A stretch of 64,000 bases of DNA from Mycobacterium sp. DL592 (GCF_011694515.1 NZ_CP050192.1:3482172-3546171); one strand, 5' to 3'. Positions 42,011-51,831 are shown, counted from the first letter of the stretch. The notes: a model not told the origin generated them from the sequence alone. Program-made: numbers and translations.

Positions 42011-43603
42011 ATGGCCGTCGACCCAGCCACGACCAGCGCGGAAGCCGCGCACTATCGGGCCCAAGGCTGGTGGTCGGACTCCACTCTGTCGCACCGGGTC
42101 GTCGAGAGCGCCGCATCGGTCCCCGACAAAACGGCCTACGTCGATTTCCACCTGGACGGCTCCGACCGCGTCCTGACGTGGTCGCAGTTCGACGCCGCCG
42201 CCACCAACCTCGCCGCGCAGCTGCGGGCGCGGGGCGTCAGCCCCGGTGACCGGGTCGCGGTCTGGCATGGCGACACCGCCGCCATCCACGTCCTGTTCGT
42301 CGCGATCGAACGCTGCGGCGCGGTGACCGTCGGCCTCGGCGCCCGCGCCGGCGTGCGAGAGGCGACCCACATCGTCGCCACCACCGCACCCTCACTGATC
42401 GTCAGCGACGCCGCCCGTTGCGAGCGGGCCGCCACGGTCGCCTCTGACGCGTCCGTGCCGGCGGTCGTCCTCGACGAGTCCGGCGATCTGCACCTCGACA
42501 CCGTCGCGCCGCCGGCCGCGAACCTGTCGCCCCTCGGGCCCGACGAGCCGTTCCTGATCAATTCCACCTCGGGCACCACCGGCCTGCCCAAGTGTGTCGT
42601 CCACACCCAGAACCGCTGGCACTACTTTCACCAGAAGGCGGTGGCCAACGGCGAGCTCACCGCCGACGACGTCTTCCTGCCGGTGATCCCCACACCGTTC
42701 GGCTTCGGGCTGTGGACCTCGCACGTCACCCCCATCAGCCTCGGGGCGACGGCCGTGCGCATCGAGCGCTTCGACGCGGCGGCGACATGCGCGGCGGTCG
42801 AGCGCTACCGCGCGACGGTGCTGTGCTGTGTCAGCACCCAGCTGATGATGATGCTGGCCAGCGACGCGTCCCGGGTGCACGATCTGAGCAGCCTGCGGGT
42901 GGTGTTCACCGGCGGTGAGCCGCTGCCCTACACCCAGGCCGCGCAGTTCGAGGACCTGACCGGTGTGACGATCCTGCAGTTCTACGGGTCCAATGAGACC
43001 GGCATGCTCAGCGCGACCACCACCAAGGACTCGCTGCATCACCGGCTGCGGACCGCTGGGCGCATCGTCCCCGAGATGCAGGTACGGCTGTTCGACGGCG
43101 ACACCGACGTCACCGAAACCGGCCGCGGGCAACCGGTTTGCCGAGGGCCGGCCCTGAGCATGGGCTACCTGGGCGGCGTCGACCACGACAAGCTCTACAC
43201 CCGCAACGGCTGGATGCGGATGGGCGACATCTGCGAACTGGACACCGAGGGGTATCTGCGTTTGACCGGCCGGACATCGGACTTCATCCTGCGCGGCGGC
43301 AAGAACATCAGTGCGGTCGAGGTCGAGGAGGTCGTCGCCACCCACCCCGCCGTCGCCGTGGCCGCGGCGGTCGCCATGCCCGACCCGTTGTTCGGTGAGC
43401 GGGTGTGCGTCTACGCCGAACTCAAGGACGGCTACCCGCTGGATCTGCCCGCCCTGGTCGAGCATCTGTTGGGCCAAGGCATGTCCAAGGAACTGTTGCC
43501 CGAGCGGCTGGAGATCCTCGACGAACTGCCGCGGTCCTCGGGCGGCAAGATCGCCAAAGGCCAACTTCGCGACCTGATCCGGTCGACACTGGAGCAATCA
43601 TGA
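42011..43603 (+). CDS. Class I adenylate-forming acyl-CoA synthetase (ligase)
   Basis: A 530-aa AMP-binding enzyme: P-loop NSTSGTTGLPKCVVHT (about residues 180-195), FYGSNETGM, adenylate motif GWMRMGDICELD and C-terminal catalytic Lys region GGKIAKGQL. It activates a carboxylic acid to CoA; the layout resembles cyclohexanecarboxylate or fatty-acid CoA ligases. ATG 42011 is preferred over the in-frame TTG 42005. Its stop overlaps an ATG (43600, ATGA) that was probably the original start of the next gene before a small insertion separated the two. Confidence 0.88.
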   Translation: MAVDPATTSAEAAHYRAQGWWSDSTLSHRVVESAASVPDKTAYVDFHLDGSDRVLTWSQFDAAATNLAAQLRARGVSPGDRVAVWHGDTAAIHVLFVAIERCGAVTVGLGARAGVREATHIVATTAPSLIVSDAARCERAATVASDASVPAVVLDESGDLHLDTVAPPAANLSPLGPDEPFLINSTSGTTGLPKCVVHTQNRWHYFHQKAVANGELTADDVFLPVIPTPFGFGLWTSHVTPISLGATAVRIERFDAAATCAAVERYRATVLCCVSTQLMMMLASDASRVHDLSSLRVVFTGGEPLPYTQAAQFEDLTGVTILQFYGSNETGMLSATTTKDSLHHRLRTAGRIVPEMQVRLFDGDTDVTETGRGQPVCRGPALSMGYLGGVDHDKLYTRNGWMRMGDICELDTEGYLRLTGRTSDFILRGGKNISAVEVEEVVATHPAVAVAAAVAMPDPLFGERVCVYAELKDGYPLDLPALVEHLLGQGMSKELLPERLEILDELPRSSGGKIAKGQLRDLIRSTLEQS

Positions 43604-43688
43604 GTACCGAAGGTGAGCGCGAGTGAGGATCGCAATGAGGCACGAGCGAGGACCGGAGCGAGCGGGAACCGAGCGATGAGTACCGAAG
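43600..43688. repeat. MIRU-like element inserted at an ATGA gene junction
   Basis: The 13-mer ATGAGTACCGAAG occurs at 43600-43612, overlapping the ligase stop as ATGA, and again at 43676-43688, as the start of the aldolase gene. Between them lie 63 nt of purine-rich GAGCGAG-type sequence. The first copy opens a 9-codon reading frame, including its stop (MSTEGERE). Mycobacterial interspersed repetitive units are known to insert into such stop/start overlaps in operons and to duplicate the junction; size, site and composition all fit. Confidence 0.65.
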
Positions 43689-44449
43689 AAGTCCGCCGGG
43701 GCGGCTTGGGCGTATGGGCGCCGTCGAAGGTGCCCCGCATCGGGGTCGACCTCAGCGACGAGCAGAAGATGGCGATCGCGTTCCGCCACCTCGCCGGCAT
43801 CGGGTTCGCCGAGAACATGGCCGGCCACATCACCTGGCAGCCCGACGGCCGCACCGACATGTACGTCAACCCCTGGGGCTTGTGGTGGGCCGAACTCACC
43901 GCATCCGACATCTGCGTGGTCGACGAGGACGCCCGGGTGGTCCGCGGACGCTGGGACGTCACCCCGGCCATCCACATCCACACCGAGATCCACCGGATCC
44001 GCCCCGACGCCCGCGTGGTGATCCACAATCATCCGTACTACGTCAGCCTCATCGCCGCGCTCGGCGTGCTGCCCGAACTCGTGCACCAGACCGGGGCGCT
44101 GTTCCTCGACGACATGTACCTGGTCGACAAGTACGACGGTGAGATCGACACCCCATGGCGCGCAGCCGAATTGGCGCAGCAGATCGGATCGGCCAATCTG
44201 GTGATCCTCGCCAACCACGGGGTGATCGCCACGGGACACGACCTGGCCGCCGCGGTGTACCGCGCGGTGTCGATCGAGCGGGTGTGCCGGCTGGCCTACG
44301 ACGTGATGCTGACCGGCCGCACCCCGTCGCAGATGAACCGCGGCGACATGGTCGGTATGCAGGCCTCCCTCATCGAGCGGGCAGCCGACGTGTACTGGGC
44401 GGGCGCGGCACGCATGACCATCAAAGCCGACCGCGGCGTACTGGACTGA
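43676..44449 (+). CDS. Class II aldolase/adducin family protein
   Basis: A 257-aa protein of the class II aldolase/adducin fold. The zinc-binding His pair is in VIHNHPYYVS and a further His in ILANHGVIATG, as in fuculose-phosphate aldolases. It would cleave or rearrange a hydroxy-ketone or act as a decarboxylase; the substrate is unknown. The start ATG 43676 lies in the second copy of the 13-bp duplication, and the ancestral start was probably at 43600. It is followed after 13 bp by the amidohydrolase. Confidence 0.85.
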   Translation: MSTEEVRRGGLGVWAPSKVPRIGVDLSDEQKMAIAFRHLAGIGFAENMAGHITWQPDGRTDMYVNPWGLWWAELTASDICVVDEDARVVRGRWDVTPAIHIHTEIHRIRPDARVVIHNHPYYVSLIAALGVLPELVHQTGALFLDDMYLVDKYDGEIDTPWRAAELAQQIGSANLVILANHGVIATGHDLAAAVYRAVSIERVCRLAYDVMLTGRTPSQMNRGDMVGMQASLIERAADVYWAGAARMTIKADRGVLD

Positions 44450-44462
44450 AGGAGTCTGACCT

Positions 44463-45731
44463 ATGGCGTCCATCGACGAGTTGCAGACGAACCTGAACTT
44501 CACCACCGCCAAGACCGGCGCCGACCGGACCGTGACCTTCCTTCCCGACCCACCGCGCGCCAAACGGCACTACACCGTCATCTCCGTCGACGATCACATC
44601 GTCGAGCCGCCGGACACCTTCGAGGGACGGGTCCCCCGCAAGTTCGCCGACCGGGCCCCACGGGTGGTCGACACCGACGACGGCGGGCAGACGTGGATGT
44701 ATGACGGGCAGTCGCTGCCCAACGTCGGATTCAACGCGGTCGTCGGCCGGCCGGTGTCGGAGTACGGGTTCGAGCCGGCCCGGTTCGACGAGATGCGCCG
44801 CGGCGCTTGGGATATCCATGCGCGGGTGGCCGACATGGACATCAACGGCATATACGCCTCGCTGAACTTCCCGTCCTTCCTTCCCGGTTTCGCCGGCCAG
44901 CGCCTGCAGCAGGTGACCACCGACCGCGACCTGGCGATGGCCTCGGTGCGGGCCTGGAACGACTGGCACCTCGAGGCGTGGGCGGGCCCCTATCCGGAGC
45001 GGATCATCCCCTGCCAGCTGCCCTGGCTACTGGACCCCGACGTCGGGGCCAAGATGATCTACGAGAACGCCGAACGCGGCTTTCACGCGGTGACCTTCAG
45101 CGAAAACCCGGCGCTGCTGGGGTTTCCGACGATCCACTCCGGTTACTGGGAGCCGATGATGGCGGCCTGCGCGGAGACCGGAACGGTGGTGAACCTGCAC
45201 ATCGGGTCGTCGGGGACGTCACCGTCGACCACCGACGACGCGCCACCCGACGTTGCAGGTGTGCTCTTCTTCGCCTACGCCATCTCCGCGGCGGTGGATT
45301 GGCTGTACTCCGGGGTGTGTACCCGGTATCCGGACCTGAAGATCTGCCTGTCTGAGGGTGGAATCGGCTGGGTCGCAGGGCTTCTCGACCGCCTCGACCA
45401 CATGCTCAGCTATCACGAGATGTACGGCACGTGGAAGGCACTCGGCGAGACCCTGACCCCCGCCGAAGTCTTCACACGGAACTTCTGGTTCTGCGCGGTC
45501 GAAGACCAGTCCTCATTCGTCCAGTACGACCGGATCGGCCAGGACAACATCCTGCTCGAGGCGGACTACCCGCACTGCGACTCGACATGGCCGCACACCC
45601 AGGAGACCATCCGCCAGCAGATCCACGGCCTGCCTGAGGAGATCATCCGAAAGGTGACGTGGGAGAACGCTTCTCGGCTCTACCAGCATCCGGTGCCGGT
45701 GGCCGTGCAGCAGGATCCGGACGCCTACTGA
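44463..45731 (+). CDS. Amidohydrolase family protein (ACMSD-like)
   Basis: A 422-aa metal-dependent hydrolase of the amidohydrolase-2 group, which includes decarboxylases such as ACMSD. The metal-site motifs are VDDHIVEPPD near residue 40, LHIGSSG, and the C-terminal Asp in EADYPHCDSTWPH. ATG 44463 has GGAG 8 nt upstream. Together with the ligase and aldolase it forms a three-gene operon. Its stop overlaps the convergent dehydrogenase gene by 7 bp. A decarboxylase or hydrolase step in ring breakdown is likely; the substrate is unknown. Confidence 0.85.
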   Translation: MASIDELQTNLNFTTAKTGADRTVTFLPDPPRAKRHYTVISVDDHIVEPPDTFEGRVPRKFADRAPRVVDTDDGGQTWMYDGQSLPNVGFNAVVGRPVSEYGFEPARFDEMRRGAWDIHARVADMDINGIYASLNFPSFLPGFAGQRLQQVTTDRDLAMASVRAWNDWHLEAWAGPYPERIIPCQLPWLLDPDVGAKMIYENAERGFHAVTFSENPALLGFPTIHSGYWEPMMAACAETGTVVNLHIGSSGTSPSTTDDAPPDVAGVLFFAYAISAAVDWLYSGVCTRYPDLKICLSEGGIGWVAGLLDRLDHMLSYHEMYGTWKALGETLTPAEVFTRNFWFCAVEDQSSFVQYDRIGQDNILLEADYPHCDSTWPHTQETIRQQIHGLPEEIIRKVTWENASRLYQHPVPVAVQQDPDAY

Positions 45732-46666
45732 GTGTCGAGCCAGTCCGAGATAGCGCCCACCGCATCACGGAAGAAGATGCGGTAGGGCCGGTCGGCGACG
45801 TAGCCGATGTGGGGTGTGGCGAGCACGTTGTCGAGGGTGCGCAGCGGATGCCCGGCCGGCAGCGGTTCAGTGTCGAAGACGTCGAGCGCCGCCCCGGCAA
45901 TGCTGTGTGACCGCAGGGCCTCGACCAATGCCGCCTCGTCGACGATCGGTCCGCGGGAGGTGTTCACCAGCACGGCGGTCGGCTTCATCTGCGCCAGTTC
46001 GGGCGCGCCGACCAGACCGGCGGACCGCTCGCTGAGCTTCATGTGGACGGTGAGCACATCGGCGGTGGCGAACAGCTCGTCCTTGGTGACCAGCGTGGCG
46101 CCGGCCTCCTCGGCCGCCTCCGGGGTGAGGTTCTGGCTCCAGGCGACGACCTTCATCCCGAATGCCTCCCCGATGCGCGCGACACGGGTGCCGATGCGGC
46201 CCAGACCGAGGACGCCGAGTGTGCGGCCGGCCAGTTCGCGTCCCACCGAGGTCTGCCAGCCGCCGTCGCGCACCGACAGTGACTCGGCGACGAGGTTCCG
46301 TGCGGCGGCCAGGACCAGCGCCCAGGTCAGCTCGACGGTGGCGGCCACCGTGCCGCCGGTGGTCCCGACGTGAATGCCGTGGTCCTGGACCGCAGCCATG
46401 TCGATCGAGGCGTTGAACGGGCCGGTGGAGGCGATCATCTTCAGCCGGGGCAGACGTTCGATGATGCTGCGCGGCAACGGTGTTCGTTCCCGCATTACGA
46501 AGACGACGTCGAAGTCCGCAAGCCGGGCCACCAGTTCATCGGGGTCGGCCAGATGGTCGTTGAAGACCGTGATGTCGGCGCGCTCGGCCACCGATGACCA
46601 GTCCGCCGACTGCAGCGCGACGTTCTGATAGTCATCGAGGACCGCGACCTTGACGCGTCCCACCAT
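45725..46666 (-). CDS. D-2-hydroxyacid dehydrogenase, NAD-dependent
   Basis: A 313-aa oxidoreductase of the D-isomer 2-hydroxyacid family. The Rossmann motif is VLGLGRIGTRV (about residues 148-158), and the catalytic Arg, Glu and His are in VNTSRGPI, FDTEPLP and TPHIGY. ATG 46666 is used, with GGAGG about 3 nt away; GTG 46663 has better spacing and would remove one residue. The open frame to 46717 has no ribosome-binding site. It is convergent with the amidohydrolase. Substrate unknown. Confidence 0.88.
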   Translation of the reverse strand: MVGRVKVAVLDDYQNVALQSADWSSVAERADITVFNDHLADPDELVARLADFDVVFVMRERTPLPRSIIERLPRLKMIASTGPFNASIDMAAVQDHGIHVGTTGGTVAATVELTWALVLAAARNLVAESLSVRDGGWQTSVGRELAGRTLGVLGLGRIGTRVARIGEAFGMKVVAWSQNLTPEAAEEAGATLVTKDELFATADVLTVHMKLSERSAGLVGAPELAQMKPTAVLVNTSRGPIVDEAALVEALRSHSIAGAALDVFDTEPLPAGHPLRTLDNVLATPHIGYVADRPYRIFFRDAVGAISDWLDTQ

Positions 46667-46734
46667 CCACCTCCGTTTGCGTTCCCGATGCTTCATCCTT
46701 GCACCGCCGGGGAACAAGTCCGTGGATGCCGCCG

Positions 46735-49371
46735 TCAGGTGCGTGCAGAGATGTCGCCTGCGTGACTGAACCGCGCGGCACGCCGGTGAATGCGGTGCTC
46801 ACGACCGCGGGTCCGTTGCGGCTTGCCGGCTTCGCGGGTCTGCTCGGCGTAGAACCACTTCTTGGTGAATTCGACGAGGACCAGGTAGACCACCACGAAC
46901 CCGGCGAGCGCGCCGAAGAACTGCAGCGGCAGCGGCGTGAAGCCAAGCGGGCGGGCCAGCGGCGAAATCGTGATCAGCACGCCGACCGCAACCACCGTCA
47001 GACTCGTGATGGTCAACGGCACGCTGGCTCGGCTGCGGAAGAACGGCACCCTCCGGGTACGGATGGCGAAGATGATCAACGTCTGGGTGGCAAGGGATTC
47101 CACGAACCAACCGGTGCGGAACTCGGTGGCACCGGCGTGCAGCACCCCCAACATCAGACCAAAGGTCAGGAAGTCGAACAGCGAACTGATCGGCCCGAAA
47201 ACCAGCATGAACCGTCGGATGAACCCAATGTTCCAGTGTGACGGAGCTTGAAGTTGCTCCTGATCGACACGGTCGGTGGGGATCGCCAGTTGCGAGCTGT
47301 CGTAGAGCAGGTTGTTGAGCAGGATCTGGCTGGGCAGCATCGGCAGGAACGGCAGTAACGCGGATGCGGCGGCAGCGCTGAACATGTTGCCGAAATTGCT
47401 CGAAGTGCCCATCAGCACGTATTTGATGGTGTTGGCGAAAATCCGCCGGCCTTCGGCCACGCCGGTCGCCAGCACGCCGAGATCCTTCTCCAGGAGCACC
47501 ACATCGGCGGCGTCCTTGGCGACATCGGTGGCGCTCTCCACGGAGATCCCCACGTCGGCGGCGTGCAGCGCCAGCGCGTCGTTGACACCGTCGCCGAGGA
47601 ATCCCACTGATCGCCCGCTGCGTCGCGCAGAGGTGATCAGCTGGGCTTTCTGCTCCGGGGAGATGCGGGCGAATATCGTGTTGTTCTGCGCGGCGGCGGT
47701 GAAATCGTCTGCGCCCAGAGCCTCCAACTGCGCACCGGTCACGGTACCCTTCGACACCAAACCCAAGTCAGCGCAGACCTTCTCGGCAACCCGGGGATTG
47801 TCGCCGGTCGCGATCTTCAGCTCGATACCCAAAGCCGCAAGCCGGGCCAGGGACTCGCGCGCGGCGGCCTTGGGCTCGTCGGCGAAGACAACGAAGCCGG
47901 CCAGCATCAGATCGGATTCGTCTCCGGTGATCGTCGTCAGTTCGGCGGCAGGTCTGACAGCCACCGCGACAACCCGGCGCCCCGCTGCGAACAATGCGTC
48001 CAGGGTGTGCTGCGTCGCTTCCGGCGTGCCCTGGCACCGGACCAGTACCTGCTCGGGCGCCCCCTTGAGCACGAGCACCCGTTTGCCGTTGTCGTCGACC
48101 AGCACCGACGTGGCGCGGCGCACGTGGTCGAACGGCACACACGCGATGCGTTGCACGCCGGCGCCCACCACGTCCTTCGCCTGCGGAGACTCCCAGAGCG
48201 CGGCATCCAATGGGTTGGCGCCGACCCCGCCCGACTCCGGGTCGACATCGGTGGCCAGCAACCCGAGTCGCAGCACCGAGTCGCTGTGCGCACCAACAGG
48301 ATCGACCGCGTCGACCAAACTGATGCTGCCCTCGGTGAGAGTGCCGGTCTTGTCGGTGATCAGAATGTCGATATCGCCCAGATCTTCGATACATACCAGG
48401 CGCTTCACCAGAACCTTGGCCTTGGCGAGTTGCCGCGAACCGGTCGCCAGGCTGGCACTGACCACCGCGGGCAGCAGTTGTGGTGTGATTCCCACCGCGA
48501 TCGCCAGCGAGAACAGCACCGAATCGATCACCGGCTTACGCAGTAGGAGGTTGCTGACCAAGATCAGCACCGTCAACGCGATCGCGACTTGCAACAACAG
48601 ATAGGAGAACTTGCGCAGCCCGGCCTGAAAGTCGGTTTCGGGCTGGCGTTCACCCAACCCGGCTGCGATGCGGCCGAACTCGGCGTTTCGGCCGGTGGCG
48701 TACACCACCCCGGTTCCCTCGCCCCCGCTGACGATCGTGCCCATGAACGCCAGATCGTCGGACTCGGCCAATTCAGCTCCGGCGGCCACCGGTTGGGCCG
48801 ATTTCTCCGAGCCCATCGATTCCCCGGTCAAGATGCTCTCGTTGCATTCCAGACCGTTGACCTCGATCAGGCGGATGTCCGCGGGGACGACCTCGCCCAG
48901 CGACAGCCGAATCACGTCACCGGGCACGAGTTCGGTGACATCGACGGAGACGAATGCCCCGTCGCGCCGCGCGACCGCGGTGTGACGCACCCCCGAGTGC
49001 AGCGCAGCGGCCGCCCGCTCGGCGCGGTACTCGTTGATGAAACCCAGGCCAATGCTGGCCGCGAGAATCACCCCGATGATGATCGCTTGCAGGCTGTCGC
49101 CGAGAAAGTACGAGACCACGGCCGTTGCCGCCAGCAGGATCAGGACAGCGCTGCGCAGCTGACGCCCCAGTACTGCGAACGCGTTGACATGATGGGTTCG
49201 GACGGCGTTCGGGCCGTACCGTGCCCGTCGGGCGGACACCTCGGCGCTCGACAGTCCCCCGGCAGAGCTGTCCAACCAGCCCAGGACCTCATCAGCCGCG
49301 GCCGAGGCGACCCGCCCTGCGGTCAGGGTGTCGGTCAGTGCGGAGTCCGGTGCTTTCGGAATTATCGGCAC
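46735..49371 (-). CDS. mgtA: MgtA-type P-type ATPase (Mg2+ importer)
   Basis: An 878-aa P3B-type ATPase. It has the TGES actuator loop (ILTGESMGSEK), the phosphorylated Asp in DKTGTLTEG, the hinge GDGVND and ten predicted helices. Helix 4 (AVGITPQLLPAVVSASLATG) and helix 6 (SNFGNMFS...LLYDSSQLAIPTD) match MgtA/MgtB, which imports Mg2+. It starts at GTG 49371 with GGAG 8 nt upstream. It is the last gene of the leftward run from 52688, 142 bp after the DUF5994 gene. Nothing like an Mg-sensing leader is evident upstream. Confidence 0.9.
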   Translation of the reverse strand: MPIIPKAPDSALTDTLTAGRVASAAADEVLGWLDSSAGGLSSAEVSARRARYGPNAVRTHHVNAFAVLGRQLRSAVLILLAATAVVSYFLGDSLQAIIIGVILAASIGLGFINEYRAERAAAALHSGVRHTAVARRDGAFVSVDVTELVPGDVIRLSLGEVVPADIRLIEVNGLECNESILTGESMGSEKSAQPVAAGAELAESDDLAFMGTIVSGGEGTGVVYATGRNAEFGRIAAGLGERQPETDFQAGLRKFSYLLLQVAIALTVLILVSNLLLRKPVIDSVLFSLAIAVGITPQLLPAVVSASLATGSRQLAKAKVLVKRLVCIEDLGDIDILITDKTGTLTEGSISLVDAVDPVGAHSDSVLRLGLLATDVDPESGGVGANPLDAALWESPQAKDVVGAGVQRIACVPFDHVRRATSVLVDDNGKRVLVLKGAPEQVLVRCQGTPEATQHTLDALFAAGRRVVAVAVRPAAELTTITGDESDLMLAGFVVFADEPKAAARESLARLAALGIELKIATGDNPRVAEKVCADLGLVSKGTVTGAQLEALGADDFTAAAQNNTIFARISPEQKAQLITSARRSGRSVGFLGDGVNDALALHAADVGISVESATDVAKDAADVVLLEKDLGVLATGVAEGRRIFANTIKYVLMGTSSNFGNMFSAAAASALLPFLPMLPSQILLNNLLYDSSQLAIPTDRVDQEQLQAPSHWNIGFIRRFMLVFGPISSLFDFLTFGLMLGVLHAGATEFRTGWFVESLATQTLIIFAIRTRRVPFFRSRASVPLTITSLTVVAVGVLITISPLARPLGFTPLPLQFFGALAGFVVVYLVLVEFTKKWFYAEQTREAGKPQRTRGREHRIHRRAARFSHAGDISART

Positions 49372-49513
49372 GGCACTACTCCGCTCCCGCTGATCGAAGG
49401 CTCACGTCGCGACACCCACCGGACCTTCTTCGTCGTCTTCGCTGTCACGCAGAGCATTCTGACGTGGCAGGGTGGGCGACCTATAGGGCTGAAAGCCACC
49501 AATGCGGTTGCTC

Positions 49514-50197
49514 TCAACCGGCGCTGCGAGCAGGACGATCGGCGCGCTCGTTGTAGAGCCAGCCGCGGACGATGTGCTCGACGAGGATCGGAACGAAGGC
49601 CTGTATCGGCGCATCCCGGAACTGATCGGCAGCTTCGATGACCCACCGGGAGATCAGCTCGGCTTGCCCGGGGCGGCCGGTGGTGCCGGGCAGCCGGGCA
49701 AGCCTCATGGCGACTTCGTCGAGCGAGTTGGCAACCGCCGCCTGGGCGTTGATCGCGGAGACGCCGTTGTCGCGCCCGTCCGAGTGATCAGTGGCAGCAC
49801 TCACCATCAGCTGGACCGCCGAGGCATCCTCGGTATCGGGCGGCACAACGCGCAGCGTGACGCGCCTGCCACTGTCATCGACGACGACCAACGTCGGCGG
49901 GCCCGATGAGACAAAGCCCTGCAAGTGCACCACGCGCTCGGCCAGGTCGAGGTGGTCCGGGACGACAGTCCAGGCGCCGCGCCGATAGCCGATGAGTACG
50001 ACCGGACCAAGTTGCGCAGACAACTCGGCGAGCAACCCGGGCAGCTCAACCGCCAGCTCGGTGGAACGGGGCCACCAGGCTCCGTCCAAGTAGGGCTCAG
50101 CCGGTCCGCTCGGATTGAGCTGGAGTCGCGTGGACCTATCGAAAGTGGGGTTGCCTGCGAGACCTGATGAGTGGGCGGTGTTCGGGTTCGGCGTCAT
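49514..50197 (-). CDS. DUF5994-like protein with C-terminal helical dimerisation-type region
   Basis: A 227-aa soluble protein. The N-terminal 120 residues resemble DUF5994 (LDGAWWPRSTELAVELPGLL and GYRRGAWTVVPDHL, in part), a small actinobacterial beta-rich domain. The C-terminal 70 residues form a helical segment (ISRWVIEAADQFRDAPIQAF, then VPILVEH) like the short three-helix bundle regions in other mycobacterial stress proteins. ATG 50197 has GGAG 7 nt upstream. No catalytic residues are known for the family. The position in a stress-type cluster suggests a stress role, which is inference. Confidence 0.65.
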   Translation of the reverse strand: MTPNPNTAHSSGLAGNPTFDRSTRLQLNPSGPAEPYLDGAWWPRSTELAVELPGLLAELSAQLGPVVLIGYRRGAWTVVPDHLDLAERVVHLQGFVSSGPPTLVVVDDSGRRVTLRVVPPDTEDASAVQLMVSAATDHSDGRDNGVSAINAQAAVANSLDEVAMRLARLPGTTGRPGQAELISRWVIEAADQFRDAPIQAFVPILVEHIVRGWLYNERADRPARSAG

Positions 50198-50293
50198 GCG
50201 GCTACTCCGTAACCCGGTCAACAAATGGCCGGGAAGACGACGGGAACGTATCGGCGAGACCGCGAGTCATTTCCCGGCTCGTTGCACTGAAGA

Positions 50294-51382
50294 CTAGCCC
50301 GCCGGGGTGGACGGCACGTGAACGGAAACCTCATGCCCGCGCCAAGAGGTGAGCAGCACCTTCAACGCTCCGGTGTCGGCGGCGTTGGCGAACACATCGT
50401 AGGCGCGCTCGAACTCGTCGAAGCCGAATCGGTGGGTGACCATCGGTGTGGTGTCGAGCCGCTGACTGGCGACCAGTCCGATCAGCGTCGGAGTCGAGTA
50501 TGTGTCCACCAGGCCGGTGGTGATGGTGAGGTTCTTGATCCAGATGTCTTCCAGATGCAGAGTCGCCGGCGCCCCGTGCACACCGATGTTGGCGACGTGA
50601 CCGCCGGGACGGACCAGCCGCACCGCCTGTTCGAACGTCTGAGGAAGCCCGACCGCCTCCATCGTCACGTCTGCTCCCAGTCCCCCGGTCAGCTGCCCGA
50701 TGACGAGCGCCGGATCATCGCGGCCACTGTTGACCACGGTGTCGGCGCCGAACTTGCGCGCCGCCTCCAGCCGGGAGTCGGCCAGATCGATCGCCACGAT
50801 GTGCGCGGGGCTGAACAGTCGAGCGGTCATGATCGCAGCCAGCCCGATGGGCCCCGCACCGATGATCGCGACGGTGTCGGCGGGACGGACACCGCCATTG
50901 AGCACTCCCACTTCATAAGCTGTCGGCAGGATGTCGGCAAGGACGATCATCTGCTCGTCGGTGACCCCGTCGGGAACCTTGTAGGTGGAGTTGTCCGCGA
51001 ACGGAACCCGCACCAACTCGGCTTGGGTCCCGTCGATCAGATGGCCGAGGATCCAGCCACCGCCACCGAGGCACTGCCCGTAGCTGCCGTCGCGGCAGTA
51101 TCGGCAGCTTCCGCACGACGAGACACACGACACCAGCACCCGGTCGCCAACGGCGAGCTTCTGCACCGACGAACCCACCTCGGTAACAGTGCCGACAGCC
51201 TCGTGGCCGAGGATCCGGCCCGCGGTCACCTCCGGCAGGTCGCCGCCGAGGATGTGCAGATCGGTGCCGCAGATTGTGACAGCGTCAACCCGCACTACGG
51301 CGTCGGTCGGTTCGTGAATTCTGGCGTCGGGCACAGTTTCCCACGAACGACGCCCCGGACCGTGATACACAAGCGCCTTCAT
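50294..51382 (-). CDS. Zinc-dependent alcohol dehydrogenase (MDR family)
   Basis: A 362-aa medium-chain dehydrogenase. The catalytic zinc ligands are in TICGTDLH and GHEAVG, and the structural zinc site is C-x2-C-x2-C-x7-C (CSSCGSCRYC...C). The NAD-binding motif is IIGAGPIGLA. ATG 51382 overlaps the stop of the preceding gene (ATGA). The long open frame beyond it to 51946 is a shadow. It reduces aldehydes or oxidises alcohols with NAD(H). Translational coupling to the small membrane protein and slipin suggests a shared role in stress or redox balance. Confidence 0.92.
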   Translation of the reverse strand: MKALVYHGPGRRSWETVPDARIHEPTDAVVRVDAVTICGTDLHILGGDLPEVTAGRILGHEAVGTVTEVGSSVQKLAVGDRVLVSCVSSCGSCRYCRDGSYGQCLGGGGWILGHLIDGTQAELVRVPFADNSTYKVPDGVTDEQMIVLADILPTAYEVGVLNGGVRPADTVAIIGAGPIGLAAIMTARLFSPAHIVAIDLADSRLEAARKFGADTVVNSGRDDPALVIGQLTGGLGADVTMEAVGLPQTFEQAVRLVRPGGHVANIGVHGAPATLHLEDIWIKNLTITTGLVDTYSTPTLIGLVASQRLDTTPMVTHRFGFDEFERAYDVFANAADTGALKVLLTSWRGHEVSVHVPSTPAG

Positions 51383-51831
51383 GATCGTCGTGCCTCGTCC
51401 GTTGTGCCCGTCGGCTGGCGCCCACGCGACCAGCGACCGAGGAGCGGAATTCGATTGGGGTGCGTCGTGGGCTCGGCCGAGGCCACCGCAGTGCCGGGGT
51501 CCCTGCCGGAGCGCTGCTGCTCCAGCAGCAGGTCCCGGTCGCGGTTGAGGAACGCGGACTCCTGCTGCGAGCGCCTGAGTTCGACTCGGGCGTCCCGGCC
51601 ACGCTGCGCAGTGCGCCGGGCACCGGCCAGCAATACGCTCAGTCCGAGCATCGCTAGCGCGCCGACCGCGATCCCGAACAAGAACAACGTGCCGGTCGAA
51701 CCCGTGACGTGATAGCCGAGCACCGAGAAGTTCCCGGTCAGCGGATGGTCGGGTCCGGCGTTGGCCAGGACGCCGGTGATCGCCACGATCCCGGCGACAG
51801 CCAGAATCACCAATCCGACGATGACGATCAC
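51379..51831 (-). CDS. Small membrane protein, paralogue of 61522-62019
   Basis: A 150-aa protein with two membrane helices (residues about 1-24 and 46-70), joined by the conserved loop [19 protein letters not shown], followed by a charged, Arg-rich helical tail. It is closely related to the protein at 61522-62019: the stretch from the loop to [10 protein letters not shown] is nearly identical. GTG 51831 has GGGAG 6 nt upstream and overlaps the slipin stop. It is coupled to the alcohol dehydrogenase by ATGA. Function unknown; it may anchor or scaffold partners at the membrane beside the slipin. Confidence 0.75.
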   Translation of the reverse strand: MIVIVGLVILAVAGIVAITGVLANAGPDHPLTGNFSVLGYHVTGSTGTLFLFGIAVGALAMLGLSVLLAGARRTAQRGRDARVELRRSQQESAFLNRDRDLLLEQQRSGRDPGTAVASAEPTTHPNRIPLLGRWSRGRQPTGTTDEARRS

